Part shown: positions 56,761 to 64,000 of the stretch, one piece after another
Layout of the letters: every line of letters begins with the position of its first letter
How positions within the stretch are numbered: position 1 is the first letter of the stretch
Assembly: GCF_003589595.1 (NCBI RefSeq)
Contig: NW_020653726.1
Location: 18,832,042-18,896,041 of the forward strand
Origin: Hyposmocoma kahamanoa
Taxonomy: Eukaryota; Arthropoda; Insecta; Lepidoptera; Cosmopterigidae
DNA length: 64,000 nucleotides
Direction: 5' to 3'
Notes under the pieces: model-generated
Told to the model about the DNA's origin: nothing
The model's database searches: none
The model's input: the letters and a program-made list of their open reading frames with translations, nothing else
Made by a program: the position numbers and the translations under genes

Positions 56761-56941
56761 TCATGGTATATAAATCATCATCATACTTCACATCTGAGCA
56801 CAATTATTTTGTCCTCTAAGGAGAAAATTGGAACTATAACACTTACTCAATAAGGTTTGGGAACTTATTATTTAGTAGCAGTAACTTCAGCTAACAGTGA
56901 AAGAAATCAAAGTGATTTAACCAAAACTTATCGAATTTTTA
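56761..56941. other. No recognisable feature
   Basis: Unassigned sequence. Confidence 0.35.
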
Positions 56942-57065
56942 GGTTTTGGCGATTGTTACCCGTAGGAAATGAAACTATTTATTCGAAATTAAATCGCGTG
57001 TATTTGTTTTTCGGATAAACCAACGTTACGGGCTCTTTATAGGTCTCACGGTCATGACTGTCTCT
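56942..57065 (+). repeat. Family D repeat, long single arm
   Basis: 'aggttttggcgattgttacc', 'gaaatgaaactatttattcg', 'aaatcgcgtgtatttg', 'aaccaacgttacgggctc' and 'tttataggtctcacggtc', the most complete single arm in the window. Confidence 0.7.
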
Positions 57066-57097
57066 GTCTTGTAATAATTATACCCTTTTTATATATA

Positions 57098-57312
57098 AAA
57101 AAAACCATCTTCAAAAGTTTGTGGAATTCCATCTACTTGCCAAATTTTATTGAAAACGGTTAACGGACAATGGTTGAAATCCACTAAACCCGATTTATCC
57201 CCTAATTTGCTACTGTTAGGCATGGAATTTATTTCTTAAATTTAAATGGAACCAATATTGAGGTACCCTCTTTCCAGCGAACCTTCTCCTTTTTTTTGAA
57301 GTTAAAAATAAT
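57098..57312 (+). mobile_element. Family A MITE-like element, rearranged
   Basis: Left end 'aaccatcttcaaaagtttg' and right 'ttttttttgaagtt', about 215 bp with internal deletion and substitutions. Confidence 0.65.
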
Positions 57313-57934
57313 TTAATTTCCCGTGTAAACCCAAAGTTCTTGGGTGGTAGAATGTTGTTTAACTGTCTCATTAGAGTTAACATATGCCTAACAGTTATCT
57401 TGTAGGTATTAATTTTTATATATTAGGTACGGTCCTTTGAAAGCACTTATACTGAGAACATAAAACAAATTATTCCAAAACTTAACTAAATTCTTCAGCG
57501 CAAGTTAGAAAAGTTAAAATCACATTACTTGTCCGGAAGTTCTTTTTTGCAGTTACTTAACTTTGAAAGCATTAATTAGACAGTAATTCGTAGCCTTAAT
57601 TCTGTTCGTTTTAATGGCGCTTCCTTTTTACGGTGAGAATTCTTTTGTAGTGCCATTTTGTTATATTGAGTGGAAATAGTGCTTGAATTACACCCTTAAG
57701 TAATGTATAGTAACACACTCTCATGCTCAATCTACATTGTTAATTTACATTGGAATGTATATATAGTCCATTTGTTTAGATACTTAACTAAATCTAAACA
57801 ATCTTGATACATCTTTTTATTGAAATTATGCTTTAAAAATCAATAGATATAAAAATAGGCTTGTAATTTCATATGAAGCCTAAGTATTTGTATTTTGTAT
57901 ATGAAGGCTTAGAATAATAACTCATAGAAACCTA
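57313..57934. other. No recognisable feature
   Basis: AT-rich DNA upstream of the GC-rich leader of the THAP-like exon. Confidence 0.4.
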
Positions 57935-58052
57935 GTCCGCACACGCTAAGTGTGGCAAATTGAAGCGCTCCCAAAGGGCCTACACGAGCGGGCGGACCGT
58001 CAGTGCTCAAGGTCAACTTGCACCGCGAACAGATCAAGAACGTTAGCTAAAA
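57935..58052 (+). promoter_or_regulatory. GC-rich leader upstream of the THAP-like exon
   Basis: About 115 bp with much higher G+C and CG content than its AT-rich neighbours ('acgagcgggcggaccgtc' area), ending just before the ATG at 58053. Likely 5' UTR or core promoter of the next entry. It includes an imperfect inverted pair 'gtccgc...gcggac'. No TATA box is visible close by. Confidence 0.4.
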
Positions 58053-58133
58053 ATGACGAAATGTGCGGTTAATAAGTGTAAAAATAAGTCAGACAAACAT
58101 AAAATAGATACTAACATCACATTCCACAAGGAA
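58053..58133 (+). CDS. First coding exon of a THAP-type zinc-finger gene (partial)
   Basis: The ATG at 58053 opens 27 codons up to a splice-donor-like GAA|GTAACG at 58133/58134, phase 0. The peptide contains CAVNKCKNK at residues 4-12, the first two zinc ligands (C4, C9) and basic run of a C2CH THAP domain, then ITFHKE at 22-27, like the SFHK of THAP proteins, where vertebrate THAP1 also has an intron nearby. The second zinc pair and conserved P/W/F residues must lie in later exons, which I cannot find in this window. The E after HK, where F-P is usual, is odd and may mean a different splice point. THAP proteins are DNA-binding; P-element transposases also carry THAP. Unspliced, the frame stops 13 codons later. 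Confidence 0.5.
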
Positions 58134-58383
58134 GTAACGCGTTTCAATTTGTATTTTTGTATAAATATTCACTAAAACCGAAAATTAACCTACTACTAAA
58201 ACTAGCCTACATGAATTTGATTTTTGCCTCACTTGTGACAATTCGTTTGATATGAAACTATCATTCTATGCGTTATTATTCAAGTTTGAAGGTAAGTAAA
58301 AATAATTTTATAAATGTATGTTTTATTAAATAGATATCTCAAGATTGTTTACATTTAGTTAAGTACCTAAACAACTATAAGTA
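58134..58383. other. Possible intron sequence before the Tc1 element
   Basis: AT-rich, no exon visible; if the THAP-like exon is real this would be the start of its first intron. Confidence 0.35.
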
Positions 58384-59925
58384 CACACATCAAAAAAAGT
58401 TTGCGATCAATAGCATAAGCTCCTATAATTCTTTAAATTTAACTTTATCAAGAAAAAATCTATGTTGTATGCTTTCTTTAAATAGGAATACCCTGTTTGA
58501 AATTAAAATATAAAACTATTTTTTATTATTTATTTTAAAAAATTGAGCCATTAATCATAATGTAATAGTGATAGAAATTTCATAGAAAGAAAAAGACTGT
58601 TTAATTAAACTTAAACAACAATTTATTATTAAAAGGTGTGAATTCAATATAAAATAACTCCTCCCCTGACTCGAATTCATGCGAAGATCCTCCTGGGCAT
58701 GCTGAGGATCAAGTTATCCAGCATTTCCTGGGGTAACCTATCCCATTCTTCAATAGCGGCTTCCCTGAGCTCTGGAACTGTCTGGGGACGTGGCTCACCG
58801 TTCCATACTGCTCGTTTAAGAGCATCCCACGCGTGCTCTATTGGGTTTAAGTCGGGCGAGCCGGCAGGCCAGTCTAATCGTGTGATATCGTATTCTTGAA
58901 GAGCAGCATTGACTCGTTGAGCTCGATGTGCCGGCGCATTATCATCGACCAGTACAAATTGGTGCCCATGGTTTACTCGGAATGGTCTGACGATATCATC
59001 AATAGCAACTGCTTTGTACATGTCTGCTGTCATGAAGCCCCGATACGGGATCAAAGGCGTTCTAGCTCCAATCATAATGCCACCCCAAAAGGACATCGAT
59101 TTTCCGCCTTGCTGAACTATTCCAGTGGCAGTTCTTTGTCTTTCACGGTCGCCTGGTCTTCTCCAGACACGGACACGTCGGTTATCTGGATGATTGCTGA
59201 TTCGGGATTCGTCAACGAAGAGACAGTTTTGCCAAATGTTTTCGTCCTCACCTTCTTCATTTTGCCGAAGTCCAGCCCACTGCAATCTTCGTTGTTGACG
59301 TTGCCGGGAATTGAGCGGAGCTCGCCAAGACCTCCGTGCTCGTAATCCAGCCTGGTGCAAGCAATTGCAAACGGTCTGCGTGCTAACTTCAAGCCCAGAG
59401 GCGGCCCTGACTTCTGCTTTTATTTTAGTGGCGTTGATTGTTGGATCACGGGCTGCCAGCAATCTAATATAGCGCTTTTGGGCAGCTGTCAAAACACTTG
59501 GGCGACCGCTGCGGGGTCGGTCAGCTAAATTCCCCATTCCGTGATACCTCTGCAACGTAGCCACGACACAGGATTGGGATATAGCAAGTCTGCGTGCTAT
59601 TACTCTCGTGGTGTATCCTTCTTCCCTCAAAGTTACTATTCTAGCTCGTAAAACCTCTGATAATCCTCTTGGCATTTTTTCAATCACAACAACCGCGAAA
59701 AATATCTTGAATCGCTTATAATTGACTAAATCAGATTTCTGAATGAGCGTAAGCTAGGACTGAAAGCCTTTTTATATGAAAAAACAATTGAACGGGGTCA
59801 TTGTTTTATGTTTTAATTTATTTTTAAATAAAGAATCTAAAAAGAAGAAAAAATCATAATATAATCTACAGTAACAAAAAAGATTTCAGTTTTTCGAAGT
59901 GATCGCAAACTTTTTTTGATGTGTG
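58384..59925 (-). mobile_element. Intact Tc1-like transposon, 1542 bp
   Basis: Perfect 26-bp terminal inverted repeats (58384-58409 and 59900-59925, starting CACACATC and ending GCGATCA) are flanked by TA on both sides (58382-58383, 59926-59927), the Tc1/mariner target-site duplication. One uninterrupted transposase on the minus strand fills 58677-59675. Repeats and coding frame are undamaged, so the insertion is young and perhaps active. No second copy in this window. It sits in antisense to the THAP-like exon about 250 bp upstream. Confidence 0.95.
58677..59675 (-). CDS. Tc1-like DD34E transposase
   Basis: 332 residues from the ATG at 59675, a usual Tc1 length; an in-frame upstream GTG at 59687 is unlikely to be used. 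The N-terminal part has two helix-turn-helix units (about 1-110; VIARRLAISQSCVVATLQRY at 25-44) separated by a GRPR-like link (RPRSGRPS, 53-60). The catalytic triad is D155 (FVDES), D245 (VDDNAPAH) and E280 (PDLNPIE), with 34 residues between D245 and E280, hence DD34E. It would cut and paste the element at TA dinucleotides, acting in the nucleus on the terminal repeats. All catalytic residues are present and there is no stop or frameshift. Confidence 0.95.
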   Translation of the reverse strand: MPRGLSEVLRARIVTLREEGYTTRVIARRLAISQSCVVATLQRYHGMGNLADRPRSGRPSVLTAAQKRYIRLLAARDPTINATKIKAEVRAASGLEVSTQTVCNCLHQAGLRARRSWRAPLNSRQRQQRRLQWAGLRQNEEGEDENIWQNCLFVDESRISNHPDNRRVRVWRRPGDRERQRTATGIVQQGGKSMSFWGGIMIGARTPLIPYRGFMTADMYKAVAIDDIVRPFRVNHGHQFVLVDDNAPAHRAQRVNAALQEYDITRLDWPAGSPDLNPIEHAWDALKRAVWNGEPRPQTVPELREAAIEEWDRLPQEMLDNLILSMPRRIFA

Positions 59926-60984
59926 TATATCTTGCCCTAACAATTGCTACCGCAAATCAATGTATTTTGGATTTAAAAGTAGGAAAAGTCAGTGTCAGGA
60001 TTCTATATTTTTTCTATTAGTTTAGATGTAATTTCGATTTACAAAATGGCAACACCTGTATCATGTTATTTGCTGCGGTTTAAATCCCTGCTGAAATATA
60101 AGAGTAGGGTCTAATCGGTTAGTCTTGTCAGTTTAGAGGACGTGTCGTAGACCAGATTTTGATTGAGTGTAACCAGGGCATAATAATTGTGGTGATAAAT
60201 AAAGTTACCTCATCCTATTACAAAATTAGAATTGTTTTTGATTTAACAAGAGACTTAGGGTCTCTTGCTAATTGATTTTCTAAAACATTTCTTGTATTAT
60301 GCTTTTCTTTAATTGTTTTTATTCAGCGATCAGTATCAATTGTTTTAATTTGATTTTTTTTTATGGTTTTATTATTATTGTTCCTTTGTTTTTTTGTCTA
60401 TATGCGTGTCTGTGCTTGTGTAATAAACAGTTTTCTTTCTTTCTTTCTTTTCTATTTCTATTATGAGTGACAACCACTTCACTCAGAATCGAGTGTACAG
60501 TTTTACAGTTCACTAATGTGAACATCTTAAAAAAAAACTTAGTGACAACATCATCCTGTTGCATAAACACCATCTTTCGTCTCCAATTTGGTGAATAACG
60601 TCTTTACACAGTGCTGTTAGAATTTAAAACCCTGTTCCACATCCCTATTAACAACGATGTAGCGTATAAGTATGTTATAAAGTAAGCTAGCTGCTGCATA
60701 AGCCACGTGAATCATGCCTTCATTAGCCGCTATCGATTGAGTTTTATACGCCACGTGAACGCATTGTTGACACACAAAGGGTTTTGTTTGTTATACATGA
60801 AGTTGAAGTTTGATATTTATTGACGAGCGTGAGCTCTAGGCAAATGACATTTATTGGCATGGAAGAAAGCAAGACTTTCTAAAGCAAAATTTCGTAATTC
60901 TTTCCTCATAGTTTTAAAAGATATCACTCGTTTAACCTCACTGTGGGGCACTAAAAATAACTTTAAGAGATTAATATCAAAATT
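59926..60984. other. No supported gene; (CTTT)n tract
   Basis: A (TTTC)n run lies at 60433-60450 behind 'taataaacag'. An AATAAA at about 60198 follows a moderately GC segment (60120-60200) that could be the 3' end of a transcript or an old LTR; I cannot choose. Nothing matches the missing THAP exons. Confidence 0.4.
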
Positions 60985-61080
60985 ACTATTTTAGGATCTG
61001 AATTGCGTGTAACTACATATTTGTTTTTTCAAATGAATCAACGTTTTAGATCCTTTATAGGTCCCATGGCCACGGATGAC
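60985..61080 (+). repeat. Family D repeat, single arm
   Basis: 'tttaggatctgaattgcgtg', 'tttgttttttcaaatgaatc', then 'cctttataggtcccatggcc'. Confidence 0.6.
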
Positions 61081-61738
61081 TTCGGTCAGACTTTCAAAAT
61101 GGCTTCGTTACTTCGAAGAATTGTTAAACCTATAGGTACACTGAAAGTTGTCATTCTGCAAAATCCATGAAATTAAAAAGAAATAAATATTATTTATTTC
61201 CTTTAAATTTCTAATTTTATTTCGCTTATTATAAAAATAATTATTACTATTTTAATATTATCAATTTATTTAAATAGCTTATTGTCAATGTTTTTTTAAA
61301 CTATATAAATAAGAAATATTAATGGAATTTAACCACTATAAATTAAGTAGGCAGCTTAATTATAATATATTTCTTAATTGAAATTTATAATTCAATTACA
61401 TCATTAACAGAAATTAATAGAAATAAGAAGTGAAGTTATTTTTTGTTTATCGATATCTACAGCATAATGTATCTCAAATTCCACGACTAAACACTGAACA
61501 ACGTTTAATATTAATATCAGTTGCAAAGTTTCCACATCATTAGGCGAAAGCGTTTAACTTTGGGTTCGATTTCATGAATTAGTACAAGTTAATTCATTTT
61601 GCACCTAACTGGCTAATAGGGTGAAGTATTTGCTTTGTAGCTGAAGATTTATGGAGATAAGTTTATGGTATCACCACAGGAAAACTGGCTGGATACATTT
61701 CGGTGAGTGTGTGCTGGAACTTTACAATTTAGTCGATC
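61081..61738. other. No recognisable feature
   Basis: Very AT-rich sequence without supported features. Confidence 0.4.
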
Positions 61739-61762
61739 TAAATAAATAAATAAATAAATATA
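61739..61762. repeat. (AAAT)n microsatellite
   Basis: TAAATAAATAAATAAATA directly at the tail end of the S1 SINE, probably its 3' tail read on the opposite strand. Confidence 0.8.
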
Positions 61763-61969
61763 AATAACGCACACACTCAACATAGCCCCGCACTAGGGAA
61801 ACCCTGTGTCGCGGGTGCCATGGACACACACATAGACAACCACAAATTACACCCAAACTCACGAGAGAAATAATTGTAGGCCATACAAATATTTCTCCCG
61901 GCCCGGGAATCGAAACTGGGACCTCTGCGTGGCAGTCCGGCATGGTAACCGTTCGGCCACGGAGGCAGT
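61763..61969 (-). mobile_element. tRNA-derived SINE (family S1)
   Basis: Near-complete minus-strand copy with the complement of the A box ('ccgttcggcca', 61949-61959) and a diverged B box ('gggaatcgaaa'). It is very close in sequence to the copy at 38851. Its head ends at 'ggaggcagtta', only about 12 bp from the heat-shock element. Confidence 0.85.
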
Positions 61970-61980
61970 TATAGCTACTG

Positions 61981-61998
61981 GAAAGTTCCGGAACATTC
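61981..61998. promoter_or_regulatory. Perfect four-unit heat-shock element
   Basis: GAAAGTTCCGGAACATTC fits GAAnnTTCnnGAAnnTTC exactly, the binding site for trimeric heat-shock factor. A chance match to its 12 fixed bases is unlikely in 64 kb (roughly 0.01 expected). No heat-shock gene is visible within the window. The site lies between the S1 SINE head and moderately GC-rich sequence (61999-62120) that is open for about 40 codons on the plus strand but has no recognised domain. Confidence 0.5.
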
Positions 61999-63114
61999 CG
62001 TACTTATCTTACTCGTATACCGTTAATGTTCCCGAAGCGCTTTCTTTCACTTTTCCCGATGCGTACAGCGCAAGTGTGGAATTCACTGCTGGTTTCTGTG
62101 GTTCCCGAAAGCTACTGTAAAGGCCCTGTAAGTGTGAGTGTAGCATTGACTTACAAATAAATGGACAACGGGTCTAATACAAAAACCACGAAAAAAATGT
62201 CCCAAGTCAACCTATTCGAAATTTAAATTGTAATGTCATCGCAGTATCGCGCTGTCAGTCGAACAAATGAAGACTAAAGCGAAGTTTGGCGCTCTGTATA
62301 CGATTTTAGCGCGGACACTTTTTAGCGCGGACCCGACGTACATATAATTGTAAGTCGATGGAGTGTAGCTAGAGTCCGCAGTTTGAGTATGACCGAGAGG
62401 TATGAATACGATCGTGTGGCAGTTGGTGGCCGCCGGTCCTTTGTGATAACGTATCGTTTTGAGATTTTATATACCTCTAAAATAATTAGAGTTAGGTGCT
62501 ATAGTGAGAGACAGTTCCTACACTACAATTTGGATGTATTCAAGGATAGAGTGAATGGTATTTGCTAGACAAACGCGTAACTCAAGTCGCGTTGCTCAGT
62601 GCCCGATTATATTAGACCGACAGGTCGCCTTCTTTCGCCCGCCGATGATGACATTTTATCCAGCGTAAACACCTCTGCGGCGATTCTTCGAAGAAAGAAA
62701 ACTGTTAATTACCCAAACATAGCCACGCTTAAAAATAAAACAACAGAGGAACAATAATAATAATAATAATAAAAATAAAACAATAGATATAACTATGCAG
62801 TACCTAATTCACCGTCATGCGTGTCGCGGCTGGTGCAATCGGGACTTGCTCAGCTTTAGCCACAAACGGCTTTTTTAAACCGTTTCGTGGATGATTTTCA
62901 CCAAGTCCAGGGTTCGATTCGCATAGTGTTTTATAAACCCCAATTTTATGATATTTTCCTAATACAAATGCGAGAGTAGAATACCGGTGTGACAAATATG
63001 TATAAGTTGAAAACTATTGGCCAACCGACTTAGTCGTTCGATAAAACCATAAATGACACACATTCATTACGAAATTATTTAGTTTTTTTTCCGTTTTATT
63101 TCTTTACTTTTTTC
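61999..63114. other. No supported gene; (ATA)n tract at 62755-62775
   Basis: A moderately GC-rich, CG-containing stretch (62260-62440) carries 'tagcgcggac' twice (62309 and 62323) and an ATG at 62389, but no clean exon signature. The 62810-62930 segment has a B-box-like 'gggttcgattcgc' and may be an old SINE. Confidence 0.35.
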
Positions 63115-63185
63115 TGTGTGTTCGATCTTTATATTCATAATCACAACAAAATTAGTGGCGTTACTTCACAAAAACTCTTTATGGC
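63115..63185 (+). repeat. Segment X of the composite SINE-like repeat, alone
   Basis: 'tgtgttcgatctttatattc' and 'cacaacaaaattagtggcg' match segment X of the copies at 13205 and 56410, without the tRNA-like part. An imperfect hairpin ('atttctgtgtgacaca' with its inverse) follows at about 63200-63228. Confidence 0.6.
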
Positions 63186-63614
63186 TATTATTTCTGTGTG
63201 ACACATAAACCTGTGTATCACATAGAAATAAGTGAAGTTTTAAATATAACACTACTCAGATTTGAACCGTCGAACACTCACTTCAGATATAACCTGTAAT
63301 CTCTTTAAAAACAAGAAAAAAATGTATTTATTTTGTTAACAAAACCAAATTCCACCCCAGCTCTTACAAAAGTGAATCGCTTTAACTAATAACCATTGTT
63401 ATTGGACCGAAACAATCTCTACACAAAAAGTTCTAATCTAAAACCAAGTCGTATGCAATTCCATTCTACTGTTGACCGCACATGACGGCTCTGATTAAAC
63501 TAGACGATCTATAAAGTTTTATGCGTCCGATTGGCCACTTTTATTGCCCTGGGGGACGCCGGTCTTATCTCAGTTGTGCATGCATGGACTTTAGATCAGG
63601 CTACTTTGCTGTGG
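63186..63614. other. No supported gene
   Basis: Unassigned. The frame at 63521-63778 overlaps the repeat below and has no domain. Confidence 0.35.
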
Positions 63615-63780
63615 TATTATATATTACACTAGCAGTTGCCGGCGTCTTCGCCCGCATACAATTTATTCATGCATTAAACGCTACAAAAAAACAAATGAAA
63701 TATATTGCAGTATCCGACATTAAACGTTTTTTAAAAATAATTCCATACCTTTTTAGGGGTTGTTTTGAAAAACCCTGAAA
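63615..63780 (+). repeat. Possible dispersed repeat with 'cttcgcccgcat' motif
   Basis: 'agcagttgccggcgtcttcg' followed by 'cccgcatacaatttattcat' resembles a repeat common in lepidopteran genomes ('cgacttcgtccgcg' type). No second copy exists in the window, so this rests on memory only. Confidence 0.35.
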
Positions 63781-64000
63781 CACATATTGCTTTATTTCGT
63801 GTTTAAAGTATCCAAACAGAATTTCAAGCGAACCGCACCACGCGTTAAATATTTAGGGGTACTTCTAAAAATGTCATATCAATCTTTTAGCATTTGTATT
63901 ATAAAATATTTATAGTAAGTTTCATCGTTGTAAAGTCAAGGAATTCGATTTTTCGTACAAATATTTTTACTCTTGTTTCACTCTCTTTGGGGTCGAATTT
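63781..64000. other. No recognisable feature
   Basis: AT-rich sequence to the window end. Confidence 0.4.

Noticed and set aside
58896..59345. 149-codon plus-strand open frame
   Set aside because: Antisense shadow of the Tc1-like transposase.
59990..60205. Possible LTR or 3' UTR with AATAAA
   Set aside because: No matching second LTR, no inverted TG/CA ends that I can define, and no coding region beside it.
62383..62568. Possible exon starting at the ATG at 62389
   Set aside because: No donor of adequate quality in a sensible place, no domain, and composition turns AT-rich after 20 codons.
1..64000. CRISPR arrays, operons, bacterial promoters or terminators
   Set aside because: The window is clearly animal nuclear DNA; no spaced identical repeats and no adjacent gene series were seen.

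Overview
This 64 kb window is AT-rich, repeat-dense animal nuclear DNA with one 400-base assembly gap (44006-44405). The repertoire points to a moth or butterfly (Lepidoptera): tRNA-headed SINEs, RTE-like and Jockey/CR1-like LINE tails, short dispersed families repeated on both strands, an R-type LINE 3' end, and Tc1/mariner elements. The order is inferred from familiarity with these repeats, not from a search. No complete host protein-coding gene is visible. The window looks like intergenic or large-intron sequence that has absorbed many generations of transposons.

Layout. 1-13 kb: copies of an approximately 470-bp MITE-like family (A), an approximately 260-bp dispersed family (B), tRNA-derived SINEs (S1), short family-D pieces and two LINE C-terminal fragments. 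13-22 kb: a tRNA-headed composite repeat, small MITEs, a possible first coding exon at 15071-15157, then long stretches with nothing recognised. 22-35 kb: LINE fragments, decayed mariner pieces, many A/B/D/E copies, two CpG-rich islands and one copy of a 0.6-kb terminal-inverted-repeat element (G). 35-44 kb: a 1.24-kb element with 15-bp terminal inverted repeats, strong hairpins, an S1 SINE and a broken LINE reverse transcriptase on the minus strand. 44-57 kb: RTE C-terminal relics, a LINE 3' end nested in a B repeat with a 15-bp target-site duplication, a non-LTR retrotransposon C-terminus with a zinc finger and a restriction-endonuclease-like motif, and the second, oppositely oriented G copy. 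57-64 kb: the start of a THAP-type zinc finger behind a GC-rich leader, followed by an apparently intact Tc1-like transposon (58384-59925) with perfect 26-bp terminal inverted repeats, TA flanks and an uninterrupted DD34E transposase; then another S1 SINE abutting a perfect four-unit heat-shock element.

The best-supported coding sequence is the Tc1-like transposase. The most interesting host-gene candidate is the THAP-like exon at 58053-58133, whose presumed first intron would hold the Tc1 element. Nothing here looks like a multi-gene cooperative system. The interest lies in the intact transposon, nested and paired repeats, and a few possible first exons or regulatory sites. Coordinates of diverged repeats are by eye and usually good to 5-20 bases.
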